From: Locusta migratoria
Taxonomy: Eukaryota; Arthropoda; Insecta; Orthoptera; Acrididae
Assembly (NCBI GenBank): GCA_026315105.1
Contig: CM048744.1
Coordinates: 310,751,270 to 310,815,269, forward strand
DNA length: 64,000 bases
Direction of reading: 5' to 3'
Translations under genes and position numbers: made by a program
Notes under the pieces: generated by a model
The model's input: only the letters and a program-made list of their open reading frames with translations
Databases searched by the model: none
What the model was told of the DNA's origin: nothing
Shown: positions 10,440 through 22,487 of the stretch, one piece after another
Layout: each line of letters starts with the position of its first letter
Numbering within the stretch: position 1 is the stretch's first letter

Positions 10440-11300
10440 GGAACACAAAGGTCTGTGTCATGAAAAGATCTATGGATATGAAAGCAGTAGTAAGCATCAG
10501 ACACCCATCAATGTTCCCAGGAGGTGCTGGACAGCATCTAAGCAAATGGCTGAAAGGATTCGATCAAGTCGCCAATTATAATAGGATCACATGATGTGCT
10601 TGGTGAATGTATATTTCTACCTGGATGGGACAGCCAAGTAGTGGCTCGAAAACAACGAGGACAAGCTTGATAACTGGGACAAATTTCACACAGAACATAG
10701 GAAGACATTCAGATACCATCAGCAACAAGTCCGTTTATCGGAAAGCAATTGAAGAACAGGGCACAACGACATGGTGAGTCAAAGCAGTTGTATATACTGA
10801 ATGTTTTAACCAAATGTCACATATTTAACTGAGATACTCTGCGCCAGATAAAATCTCACACCTGATGAAGGGCATTGCAGAAGACATGTATTGAGCTCTT
10901 CTGTTGAAAGACGTTCAATGACACAATAGTTTATCCAAATATGCCAGAAAATTGAACAGATACAACAGCAGAGGGTTGAACTAAAGAAGTATGACAGTCT
11001 CCCAAATGTAGTCCCTAAGACCAGCATGACTTTGCTTCTCTATACGACAAATTGTGAGAGAAGAAATACTACAGTTTATGACAGCCAGGACTATTGGACT
11101 AAGTGAGCACCAGATTATGGCAATTGATGTCAGACTTGTGTATCATAGGGATAGCCCCACCAGTCGCACCCGACATGAAGAATGGCTTTGCCCAATCTAT
11201 GACTTATGCCGTAGACGCCAAACGGCAGCCTAGGAACGACTGAGTGTTGCAGTCACAGATGGTAGAGTAACAAGTACATAGTGCTACCACTAGATATCAG
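10440..11300 (+). pseudogene. Gypsy-E gag remnant
   Basis: It encodes fragments of a Ty3/gypsy capsid protein. Recognisable pieces are the block SKWLKGFDQVANYN (about 10540-10580), then after breaks a match to the Gypsy-D run FYLDGTAQQWFE (plus-strand DNA 10610-10650) and an RTRHEEW stretch near 11170-11190. Stops and frameshifts break it throughout. The same blocks occur in order in Gypsy-D gag at 49.6-51.0 kb. No protease, polymerase or second LTR follows, so this is a dead 5' fragment. Confidence 0.7.
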
Positions 11301-11590
11301 GAGCAACTAGTTCATGTTGGGAAAGTAACTGCTGCGTATTTTATCAATTGTCAGACTTGTTACATACTCTTTATATGCTCGCTGTATGATGAGACAGTAC
11401 ATAACACGAATTTTACTTCAGTAAACAAAAACATAAAATATTAGAGGATAACATAAAGTTATCAACATCTTTTGAAGAACCATTTACAGTTTGTGTTACT
11501 AGCGTAATGTGTAATATACGGATTGCTATATAAAGTGTCTCGAGTTCAAGTTCACTTACTGATGAATTATTTTACTTACTTTTATTTTCA
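11301..11590. other. Stretch without recognised gene
   Basis: No coding or repeat structure recognised between the Gypsy-E remnant and the S2 repeat. Confidence 0.5.
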
Positions 11591-11595
11591 TTCTG

Positions 11596-11862
11596 GAAAC
11601 ATCCCTTAGGCTGTGGCTAAGCCATGTCTCCACCATATCCTTTCTTCCAGGAGTGCTAGTCTTGCATGGTTCGCAGGAGAGCTTCTGTGAAGTTTGGAAA
11701 GTAGGAGGCGAGGTACTGGCAGAAGTAAAGTTGTGAGGCGGCATCGCGAGTCGTGTCGGGATAGCACAGTCGGTAGTGCAATTTCATGCGAAAGGCAAAG
11801 GTCCCAGGTTCGAGTCCCGGTTCCGGCACACAATTTTAATCTGTCAGGAAGTTTCATACTTT
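11596..11862 (+). mobile_element. tRNA-like short repeat, family S2
   Basis: The copy matches the one at 38109-38375. Its 3' part is strikingly tRNA-like: A box TAGCACAGTCGG at about 11766 and B box GGTTCGAGTCC at about 11808. The 5' part contains GCCATGTCTCCACCATATCC. The tRNA-like promoter sits at the 3' side, unlike an ordinary SINE. No target duplication was resolved for this copy. Confidence 0.75.
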
Positions 11863-11869
11863 TATTTTA

Positions 11870-13205
11870 ATGCTATGTTTATTGTCATTTGGAAGTTATA
11901 ATAAAAATATGTGAATCATCGTTTTATATTGAAATATCATCTTTTATTTTGAATTGTGTATTGTATGAAACTACTCGATACAGATATGTGAAATTACTTA
12001 TTTCTACCAATAATATCTGTTGCCTCATAATTCCAACTTTTCAGTGGGGAGAATGCGAAATATCCTTGCAGGTTAAAATCAAGTTAAGTTGCCAGGAAGT
12101 TTGATCAATAATACTAGTGCAATTCGTTCTTGTTCATTTCTGCAAAGAAGGAAGGAATTATTGCACATTTGCCTTAAACAGAAAGATATAAAATAGCCAG
12201 AAAAATGAATCTCCAGATTCTGCCCAGCCTGTTGAATTATTACATCCAAATTCTTATGATTAGTACTGTCAGTGGAGAAAGCACTGTTGATCAACTGCAT
12301 GTGCTGTTTTCTGGGGTATTTGATCTCTTTTCTGCGAAAGTCCAAAAATCTTTTCTTGCTTCCTTCCTTAAGGTAGGTGGTACAAGATGCGGCTGTTAAA
12401 TGTGATTGCGGCTCAGCTCCCCTCCCTTTTCCTGCCATGGTGGATGGTGGCGAGTCGGGAGCAAGACACGAGCCACTGCCATTTACCAAGGTGCGGCTCC
12501 TGGATGCGACTCGGGAAATTTACGACGAAAATAAAATTTCCGATTTTTTTTGCTGTAAAAAATACTGCATGTTAAGGAAGCAAAGCTACATCAGTTCCCC
12601 CATTTAGTTTTTCGTTACAGATTCTCGTTTTCCTTTAAAAAATTAAAAAAGCACTACTTTGTTGTGCATGTTTTTTTTCCACTTTTTATTACGTCTCTGT
12701 CGAGTTTGAGAAAACTAACATGCAAAAAATTTGCTTTTTTGCATATCTCGTAGTTTCGTACCCCAGCTTGATAACGAAGTGTCTATTTTCTCAAAATTCC
12801 TAATAGTTATTCAGATACTTAATTTTTAAGTGTTTACATCGAAAAATGTAGTCGCTGGCTAATTGGTGTATGGTTCATTTTAGGTCATACATCGTTGCGG
12901 ATGAAATGAAGCTAATGATTCGAAATTATTTTTAAAGTTGAGAGCAGTACGATACCTGTCTCCGTTTTCGAGATTTTAGCCCGTATATCTACGATACAGG
13001 AGCGTTGCAACTAGCGCGCCAGTTCTCTCCATGTGCTACATGAATTGTGTGGAGGTAACAATCATCACATCTTATAAACTGTTAAAGATATTGAACCCCA
13101 TTTTTTAATGATAGCTTGGGAAGGAATTCATGTTTTACACAATCATTAATACTCAAAGCTTTTTGGCCCACTTTAGGTTACTGTAGTAACCTTTGCAATC
13201 GTCTT
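11870..13205. other. Stretch without recognised gene
   Basis: Several short frames (for example 12079-12489 minus) show no motif I can name. The sequence is AT-rich outside a GC-richer patch at 12380-12520. Confidence 0.5.
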
Positions 13206-13209
13206 TTGA

Positions 13210-14040
13210 CAGCTCGAAATTTAAATAAAAATAACGGCTTAAACATGCATCTGACACGATAATTGAATAACCGAATTTGTAGAAGAGGAAATTCTCTACA
13301 ACTTTGCTCTGTAATTTTTTTTTATACCTCGTATCGTTTCAGAGATATTTGCAAATAATAACGGCGATTTTGGGATGTCTGTCTGTCTGTCTGATTGTCT
13401 GCCCATCTGTCCGTAATGTGTTACCTGTTTTTAAGACGAACCGTTCAATCAATCAGCACCAAATTTTGCACACATAATTCTAGGCCGCCAGAGACCAGAA
13501 CCGTCCTTTTTGAAATTTTTCGGACAACAAATACGGTAGTAATAAAAAAATCAGTTGTAATATAATTGTAATTGCAAACGAATTGTTCATCTGACACGAA
13601 AATTGAATAACCTAATTGGTAGAGAACCTAATTGGTAGAGGGATAATTCTCTAAAACTAAGCTCTATTATGTTTTTTTCATATCTTGCATCGTTGCAGAC
13701 ATATTTGCAAAAATATCGGCAATTTGACGATGTCTGTATGGCTATAACGTGTTCCCACTTTTTAGGTCGAAGCGTTCAACTGATCGGCACCATATTTTAC
13801 AGGCATAATTGTTGGCTACAATAGACAAGATCCTCGCTTTTTGAAATATGTCGGACAAGAAGTAATATCAACAAAAGCCGTTTTAATGTAATTTTAATTG
13901 CAAATAAACAGTTCATCTGACGAAAAAATTGAATAAACGAATTTGTAGAGGAGAAAATTCTCTACAACATTGTTCTCTTTTTTTCATATCTCGTATCGTT
14001 TCAGAGATATTTGCAAAAATAACGGAGTTTTGACACCCTC
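13210..14040. repeat. Diverged tandem repeat, unit ~330 bp, ~2.4 copies
   Basis: The phrase CATCTGAC(ACG) followed by ATTGAATAA starts at 13248, 13588 and 13914 (spacings 340 and 326). Each unit also carries a TTCTCTA(C/A)AAC block, a CGTATCGTTTCAGAGATATTTGCAAA block and a CGGCACCA(T/A)ATTTT block. The second unit has an extra 16-bp local duplication (AACCTAATTGGTAGAG). Confidence 0.75.
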
Positions 14041-14312
14041 CATTAAATTAATGAAAACCAGCCGTTCGCAGATGTCACGTGACGTTCATCACCCAGAACT
14101 CTCTCTGGCATATGCCATCTTGCGTTGCGTATTTGATGATTTTCTTATTGTTACTTACACGTTGTCATTTCAAAGCAATGGCGCACTGAAGAATTAACAA
14201 ATAGACGTCGTTTTTCGTACGAGATATGATAATCTAGTGTCTAGAAATGCCATATTAACATCAGTTAACAACGGCCATCAATAGTATAAGATTAAAGAAT
14301 GCAATTTCTGTT

Positions 14313-14392
14313 ACCTGTAGTGTAGTGGTCAATGTGTTGGACTGTGATGCTGAAGGTCATTCGTTCGGAACCCGCCAGTATCAATTTTTTTT
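14313..14392 (+). other. tRNA-like sequence followed by T8
   Basis: TAGTGTAGTGGTCAATG resembles an A box region and CGTTCGGAACCC a B box; TTTTTTTT ends the segment as an RNA polymerase III stop would. The middle is close to the tRNA-like part of the Gypsy-D LTR (GCTGAAGGTC). I could not fold a canonical tRNA, so this is probably a SINE or LTR relic. Confidence 0.4.
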
Positions 14393-14399
14393 CCTACAA

Positions 14400-15925
14400 G
14401 GGTTTCAAACACTCTTCTTAATTTATTTTTTTATTATTTAGATTATTATTTTGGTCCAAAATGTTTGCAAAAACTTCTAAAACTACAAATCTAAAGTGGG
14501 CTGTAAAACACGTCAGTGTGACTTTTTTATCTACAGGTATACGGAAATAACTATAGTTTTTATGTTGAAATGAGGTATTAATTAAACAGTATTTAACATT
14601 TATGGAGGTTTATTTCCTTCTATTGCAGCTAAATGAAAGGCTTTCCGCTTCTTTATTTGTGAACCATCATCAATGGCAGTTTTTAGTGTTAATTTCATTT
14701 GCGACTCCATGGAGCTGTGTGTATATTCTCCAAAGGGATGAAAGTTTTGGTTGCTTATTTCATAACTTCGCCATGTACTTCACTGTGTCATTGCAGATTT
14801 TAACTGTTAGGGTTTTCTACATGTTGATTTTATTTTTGTGGCACATGACCATGAACGCTGTTAAAACATTTTTATTAACAGGCACCTTCTAAAAGACAAC
14901 ACAATATTCATACTTTAGTTTAGGTTAATTGTCAGCGAGTTTTTTACATGAATTGAAAGTGACATACAGAGAAAATCCTATAACCGATTCAACAAATCCA
15001 TTAGTGCGGCTGAAAAAATAAATAAATAAATAAATAAAAATAAAACACAGTGACGCTAAGGTAACTGTTCTTTGTTTTTCTTATTTACAATTGCGGCGCT
15101 ATTTATAAGACCAGGAGTGTGTTAATCTGAAACTCCTAGTGCAGCTTGCATCTCTCTCGTCTCAGGCTTTTTTTCTTTTAACTTATGGATTCGCCTTCTG
15201 TACTGCCTTTGAAATTAGTCCCAGTGTTCTAAAATGTACAGTTTAATTTTTTTCCAATGGAGATCAAAATATGGCAAACAAACGATTTTTCTATAGCTTG
15301 TTAAATGTATCAACCACAGTTGTAAGACTGTTTGCTGTATTGTTATAATTTATTTCATTCTGACGGGTTTCTGTTCTAAACCATCTTCCAGCGAATATGG
15401 AATACAAAAATATTTTAAAATATCGAAGATGTCATCCATACAGTACACGAGACATTTAAATCTAAATGGCACACCATAACATTTATCTTTGTTCATATGA
15501 ACTAAGATAATTTTTACGGTGTGCCACAAAACGGACTGTATTGGTATGAATGAAATTAATGAAAATATTATATTAGTATTGTCATACATTTCCTTACACC
15601 TGTACGGATCACCTAAACAAAAAAATCAGTTACCACTGGTCACATTTCTTATTTCCAAAACCCTCGAATATTTTGAGTCTACTCTTGTATATGTCACTAG
15701 ATTGCCATGAAGTCTAAATCTGTTCAACGTATAAAGGCAGTAGATTAATGGCGAGATGAGCTCATATGTTATGAGTGGTTCATATCCGTTTTTTTTCGGT
15801 GCGATTGGCTCGACATCTTTCTGCCGGTGCCTTGAGTCATCGCGACTCCCATCATAACACTGCCCACTGGTGCAGTCCTGCGATTGCCGCCGCATCAGCT
15901 GGGCGCCGCACTTCAAACTTAAAAT
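14400..15925. other. Stretch without recognised gene
   Basis: Contains short frames such as 14602-14892 (plus) and 15626-15937 (minus) with no recognised domain, and a small (AAAT)n run near 15020. No feature is claimed. Confidence 0.5.
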
Positions 15926-15927
15926 TG

Positions 15928-16050
15928 CCTCGGGCATGGATATTTGTGCCGTCCTTAGTTGTAGCTAGTTCATAAGTAGTTTGTAGGTTTAGGGACTGAT
16001 GACCCCATAGTTAAGTCTCATTGACTCTACAAACATTTGAACATTTGAAC
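15928..16050 (+). mobile_element. SINE S1 fragment (body and 3' end)
   Basis: Starts at CCTCGGGCATGGATATTTGTG, downstream of the tRNA-like head, and runs through TTTAGGGACTGATGACC to the 3' end. The promoter-bearing head is missing. Confidence 0.8.
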
Positions 16051-18453
16051 TAAAAATTGCGCATGCGCGAGCAGCCAGCATCTGACGTCACGAGCCAATC
16101 CATCGCAGTCGCAGGCAACAATTGCGCCGTGGATAACCCACCTTTACAAGCAAGTTAATTTTACCAATATCATTAAAGACGTTTTCTGGCAAATAAATGT
16201 CAGTTGAATCTGCAAGGAAATTACGTTTCAGCATATAGGCAAGTCTACTGAAGATTGTAGATCCATACCTTATCACTATAACTTACAGTTGACAGAAAAC
16301 ATAGAATTCAAGTAAAAGCAAGTAAAAGAATTGCCAGAATGCAATTTTGTACACAGTACCGATGTATTGGAAATCAACTCTCGTCATTTAGCAACATGCA
16401 AAAGCCATGGTTTTGGATGAATTGATTCGTTCATAAGTTGACCTTATGCCATAAATGATTATATATTGTTTATTGAAAAAAAATTGAAACTCGCCCACTG
16501 TTCTTTTGTCTGTTAATTAGCCGTGTTTGTGAAGTTAACAATTGACTGCTTGCTCACAAAATCTAATTACGCCGATATTCACACAGTGGCGGAAGTATAC
16601 ACTTCCCTTAAGTAAAACTATGATTCTATAAGTTAAGCAGACAATTCTACCTTTACTTTACTCTTTAGAGGAAACTGCACACAATTAACTAATGATCCAC
16701 AGTTATGGATCTAAATCAGAAATCATAAATGTTGGCAAAGGAAAAGCAAATATTATCTGCTCCAGAAGGGAGCAGAGACACAAGATACATGAACAAATTA
16801 CCCCGCATTAATCCAAAATAAATGATGAGGGGAGAATTTAAATTAGCACAAAGGATTATAGTTTAACAAGTTAATTGGTTGTTCAAAACAAGAACAACAA
16901 GGGGGGAAGACCATTCATTTACAATTACAATAAAAAACACATCTTACAAAATATTCAAAATATCCACAATTACATGGCCCTAAAATTGCCCACCTGCAAA
17001 GTTGTGTACAGGTTAATTACGATCATGTTTCATAGGGGGGAACGGAGGAACTGCAGAACATTCACACACAGATTCATACGCCAAGCCATGCAGGTACTTA
17101 CCAATCACCCGACACCAATACACCAAGACGGCAGCCAAGCAATGCGGAGAATGCAGTTTGAAGGTTCACTCGCGCACAATGAAATAGTACTTTGCTTCCA
17201 TAACATGTCAAGCTAGTGGCTTAGGCTCATGATCAACTACCAGAAACATACGCACTCGCTTTAAGACCTCAAAGTGCGGTGTACAGATGGAAGTTAAAGT
17301 TTCCCTAGAAGTTCTAACTATACATTAAACCAAGATTTAATAATATCTAAAAACTGTCGCTCTGGCGTTTATCACAGGGAGAAGATAACTACAGAAGCTT
17401 AAAGTTGTTAGGTCACTACAGCACTCAACTAAGTCGGAACACAAAATATGCAAAAAGTTAACAAAACCAATTTCCAAGAGAATAAGATCGCGAAATATAT
17501 CGTGAACTAACTCGAGCCATGAGGCCACAGCAGAAGCAAACCCAGAGGTACTTATCCTAGGAGGAACCAAGAAGCGAATCAATCGCTCTCTTGACCACTG
17601 CTTAACTGTTAGAGCGTCACCGTTCGTCAGGCAGGTAACCTGACCAACTTCCAGCCAAGGAGGTTAAGAGCAAACTACAATAGGAATCTTTGCTAAGACT
17701 GGGTTCAGCTCAGCAGTTGGCAAACCTACGTCTCACCCAGGGTTTGAAAGAAACGACGACACAAAACAGACGAGGCGCACCTAGCACTTCCTAAACTCTC
17801 TTACATACAAAGTTTCATTCATTCTGTGGAAGCCAGGGCCAGTGGGAGCACATCACAGTACACACTAATAGCTATTTGGGGCCTCATGTTCAACATAGAC
17901 ACCTAGAATTTTACAAACAGATAAATCTAAATCAATGTATCATGCCTGGTATCTCGCATATTGCAAGTGGAGTGTCTTGCTACACTGAAAAAAAAGTCTG
18001 AAGCTCGTCAACATTTGTTCGTGGGGAGTCAATTAGATGGAACACGTTATGTGGACGTGTTTCAAATTCATACATCAACCTGTCTGATCCATCAGCAAAC
18101 ACAGACAGGATGTGTTACAAACCCCGAAATAGCTGGAATACAGTGCAGTTACTTTCATGTCACTAAAAGAGCTCATTGCGCCTGACATCTAGTGGCAGCG
18201 CCACATATTTCAGGGACTTTCTACTATCCGCAACTGCAACTCTCACAAACCAAGGAAGCTCAACATTTAACATCCAGTCACTGTTTAGGTCATCTCCATT
18301 ACAAACAAACCTACATCGTCCCGAGATCATGTGACCATAACAGCAATATATCACAGTCTAATATATGTGAATAGATTATGAATATATGTTGACAACACAA
18401 AATCTATTCTGTGCATCTCAATGCTGACGCAGCACTGCTGCTTGCTTTTGGAG
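16051..18453. other. 2.4-kb stretch without recognised gene
   Basis: The longest frames (16875-17216 plus, 113 aa; 17337-17582 minus, 81 aa) show no motif or domain I can identify, and no long repeats to other parts of the window were noticed. Confidence 0.5.
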
Positions 18454-18585
18454 GTGCAAGTCCTCCCTCGGGCATGGATGTATTTTTTGTCCTTTGCATA
18501 AGTTTTTACGTAATATATAAGTCTAGGGACTGCTGGCCAGAGTAGTTAAGTCCCATACATTTACCAACATTTCTACATTTTGTTT
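18454..18585 (+). mobile_element. SINE S1 fragment, diverged
   Basis: CCTCGGGCATGGATGTATTT and TCTAGGGACTGCTGGCC align with the S1 body. The tRNA-like head is absent and the copy is more diverged than the others. Confidence 0.7.
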
Positions 18586-18774
18586 CTCAATGTTGGATAA
18601 CGAGACAATTCTACTCTATGTTTTCATCTTGCAATTTAAATGTTGTAGTAGATGATTTCACGGATTAACACTAATACACACTGTCATGTCACGTTCTGTC
18701 AGAATTTTCCCTAATGCATTTCCAAGGATTTAGGTATACTCGCAGTAACTTCACAGTATATATATATATATATT

Positions 18775-19194
18775 CACTTATGAAATTTGTTGTTAATAAT
18801 CCAACACAGTTCAAAAGTAATAGCATTGTGCATAGCTGTAACACCAGGAGAAAGGATAATCTTCACTATGTAGGGCTAAATCTGAGTTTGAGACAGAAAG
18901 GGGTAAATTATGCTTCCACAAAAGTCTTTGCTTACCTACCAAGCAGCATCAGAAGCCAACAAGCATTTAAAAATAAATTAAAAGAATTTCTGATGACAAC
19001 TCCTTCTACTCATTGGATTAGTTTTTAGATATAAATTAGTAAATCTAAATAAATAAATAAAATTGTGCCATGAAATATTTTGTGTAATGTAATGTCTTGT
19101 ACAGACACCCTTCATTAACCTGAAATGTTCCACATCATAATGAAGAGTCGTATTCATGATCTATGGAACAAATATTAATCTAATCTAATCTAAA
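18775..19194 (+). pseudogene. LINE-I, 3' end (reverse transcriptase C-terminus and tail)
   Basis: The frame ending at 19028 encodes the extreme C-terminus of a non-LTR reverse transcriptase: HSCNTRRKDNLH, LSLRQKGVNYA and KVFAYLPSSIRS, followed by a Lys-rich helix and FLMTT. The 3' untranslated part ends GATCTATGGAACAAATATT and then (AATCT)n, the simple-repeat tail typical of CR1/Daphne-like LINEs. Everything upstream is missing, as usual for 5'-truncated LINE copies. Confidence 0.8.
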
Positions 19195-19712
19195 TCCAAA
19201 CTAATGGTGGCTTTCACACTGTCCATCATGGGACCTTCATGTCACGTCATGTCAAGTCAAGCTTTTTCTAGAAATATGTTTTGATGGAATGGTAGTCTGT
19301 TAACATAGGAAGTTAACCTATTTTTATGTTGTAGTCGACGATTACATGAAATGTATCCTATTAATCTTTATTTTATTATTGTACTTTGTTTAAGTGGTAG
19401 GCTAATTTGAAAAATGTTTTATGTCCTGCTGAATTGGCCTTAAAGGTGAAGTCGGATATCCAAAATCGAAAAATTATGTTTTGCAATATTGCAACAGAAA
19501 AGACTGAAGCAAACTGTTTATCTGAATAAGATTGTAATCTGATGATGCAATTTCCATTAAATAACCCCATTCAATGAAATAATTAAAGTAAAAAATTCAA
19601 CTGTTTATGATGGTATTAACTATGTCAGTGGGGATATCATAATGGATAATGTAAACAGACTCTATTTATGCTCTTATAAATATTGTTTGATGTAATCGTA
19701 CGTTTTATATAT

Positions 19713-20291
19713 TGTGATGCCAGCGTGTATTTTTCTTTCAGTATTTCCACAGCACAAATAATACCTTTCCTTGTTCATTTCAGGATATAATATATAACTC
19801 AAACTGTTCTTCCCACTAGGTTCAGCTAGTCCGTATCTTGTATTGAAAGAAATAGTCGTTGTAATAAGACTAGTATCTGAAGTTGCTTGATATAGTTATC
19901 AGGACACCTGGAAATTTTGTCCATATCTACATCTGAGAGATAACTATTTTTTCCAATATCATTAAACTTTATTCTTTCTTTGTTAAGAACTACATCAGTT
20001 TTACATTTCTGATTCTGATATGGATTGAACGAAATCCTAATTAAGAATAACAATTGCTTTAAATCATAAAACAACAGACAGTCATCTTCAAATAACCTTA
20101 ATCTTCTTTCTTCCTTGGTACTGTGCAGTTCTTTTACTACATGGCAGTGAGCACAACTTAGCCCGCCAAAACGTGCGGAAATAAATTCCGCCTGGCAGTA
20201 TTTGCTCACACAGTGCCAAACCCTTATAACATAAACTATTTGAATATCTTGGGTCGAGCTAGAAACCAGTAGTATACAATGTTACACTACA
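19713..20291 (-). repeat. Gypsy-B 3' LTR
   Basis: 579 bp, TGTAGTGTAAC...GCATCACA on the minus strand, matching 30185-30725 with clear divergence and small indels. It carries the common blocks TATTTTTCTTTCAGTATTTC and AGTCGTTGTAATAAGAC-like sequence. Confidence 0.82.
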
Positions 20292-20303
20292 GATCCCCCC
20301 ACT
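20292..20303 (-). other. Gypsy-B polypurine tract
   Basis: GAGTGGGGGGATC (minus strand) lies directly before the 3' LTR, where plus-strand synthesis is primed in LTR elements. Confidence 0.6.
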
Positions 20304-22487
20304 CAGACACAAGATATCAAATTGTTTACTTCAACCTACCAATACACATATACATACAAAGTATAAGCTTTTATCCATAACAAATAAGGTAAGTAGTTGC
20401 AGTATGTATTAGTGGTGGCAACTTATTTTGTGTTTAATTTTAACATTCAAAGCCATCAGGAAATCTATACTTCACTAGATAAGTACCTCTATTACAAAGT
20501 TAAGCTCAAACATAAATTAATTTCTTTGAAGTTTCTCTTCCCTGAAATCTCACTGATATCTCTTTTGAAATGAAGAATATGCACTGTAAATTCTTTTTCT
20601 ATAGATATTTAACTTATTCTTGGGTAATGTTTTTAATTGGGAACTTGAGGTTTCAATTCAACATAAAGATAGGTAACCCATTGCTGCCTTAAGCAAAACA
20701 AAAAAATTATAAAAAAATATTTGGAACAGCCATCCTATCTTGTCTATTCCTTAGGTGACATCAAGCCCTTCCTTGACTGTACATCCCTTTGGGAATTGTC
20801 AGATCCTCTCTTTTAGGCCCCTGACCTAGGATAGCAGCCTCTTTCTTGGGTCTGCTTACCCTACTAATAACCCACAACAACCACTCTCTTCACCTCTTAG
20901 TTCACTGAGGACAGCTCCTTTCCATATACTTCACTTCATATTTATGCCTCAAATGTCCCTTCCCCAGCTTATTTTCTATCCTATCTTTTCACTTTACTAA
21001 TGTGCACTCGTAATTCTCCTTGTCACTTCTTCCCCACACTCGAAACGAGTGTACAGTGAGTAAAGTAACTAATATATCACTTATCACTATGTTTCCTGAT
21101 GTTGAATGTTTCATATGCACAACATTCTATGACTTATGTCTAAACCATTATTTTAGATCTATATTGTGATTCAGATGCACAACGTTGTTGCTTCGAAATG
21201 ATTGTTGATATGAACTGTGTCAAATATGCACGCCATTGAATCTAAACAAGCTTCTGCTGGTAAGGAATATTGATTGTCGTTTGTCAGCGAATATTCGTCA
21301 ATTGTTCACTCACATGTAGCAATGTTCGTCAACAACACCGATAACTAAAATTTAACATTGCAGTATGACTAAGACGATACCAACATTGTAAGTTATATTC
21401 CGTTTTGACACAGGCCTGCAACATGTTTTCATCTAATCTAGTGAATATGTTACCCACATATATTCTATACATTTTCCATAGTATTTAAACATTCCTTTTC
21501 GCCGTTATTAAAACCTAAGCCTTATGTATGTGTATGTAATGTTATGTACAGTTGTATCATAAGTGTAATAATATAAGCTTTGTGTATAAATGTTTGTGTG
21601 AATGGATGTTGTGCATGTGTGTAATTTTGTAAAAAAAAAAAAAAAAGGTGTGTCCAACACGGAAATAACAAGGGTCTTAGCGATAAAGACTTTGCTTAGT
21701 GGATAGGGGACTATAGACTAGTACTCATTTAGAGAAGTAGGAAAGGAAAAGAAAGCACAGGATGTTGGAGCAAAGAGAAAAGAAGACAAACCCCAAAGAC
21801 AGGTAACACCCCCCACCCCAGGAAACCCCTGATCTATCCAGCATAGCGCCTAACACACTGGAGGGCAAAAGATGCCAGACTAGATATGAGCTGCCCCGCT
21901 ACAGAATGGACGTGAAAGGCTGCTTTCAAGATCCCCAGGAGAAAAGCTCCAACTCCCTGTATTGCAGTGCCCTGAAGAGTGAATAACAGTGCCTGTTAGT
22001 GCAGTGTGCGTGTGTGTAAAATGTGTATGTATAGCTATGTGTGTGTGATTGTGTACCTACCCTTAGTTTGTAGCATATCCAACTACAAACTGTACAAACC
22101 TTCCCTAGAAAATGAAGTAATAACCTTTCCCCATGTTATTACTCATGAAATGTTTACAAAAGTATAAAATTACCCAATATAAATATTATTAATTACGAAA
22201 GTATAGTCTCTTCCATTTAGAGACAAATAGATACTTTCTGCCTGTTTAGCAGACACTCATCAGAGAAAAAAAAAATAAATACAATATAATTTATAATAAC
22301 TACATAGATATGTAACTACAAAATAACCTATCATGGTATTAATCCAGGATTAAAGCCTCATATAGGTTTCTTTAGACAAAGACACTTCTCATATCTCTAA
22401 GGTTTTTTTTTTTATAAGGCTTTAGAGCGGTTACATTGTATAATCCTTCGTCACTACCTGAGTCAGGGTCTTTCAAATGTACAGCTT
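20304..22487. other. Gypsy-B interior without recognisable pol
   Basis: No reverse transcriptase, protease or integrase motif is visible in 2.2 kb where pol should be. An A16 run lies near 21631-21646. The region is either very decayed or was replaced by a deletion. Confidence 0.55.

Noticed and set aside
11740..11835. Candidate tRNA gene with perfect A and B boxes
   Set aside because: Same sequence recurs at 38.3 kb within a mobile repeat bounded by target duplications; no clear anticodon arm.
16051..18453. Possible host exons in small frames (16875-17216, 17337-17582)
   Set aside because: No domain, no codon pattern and no splice evidence; lengths are within chance for AT-rich DNA.
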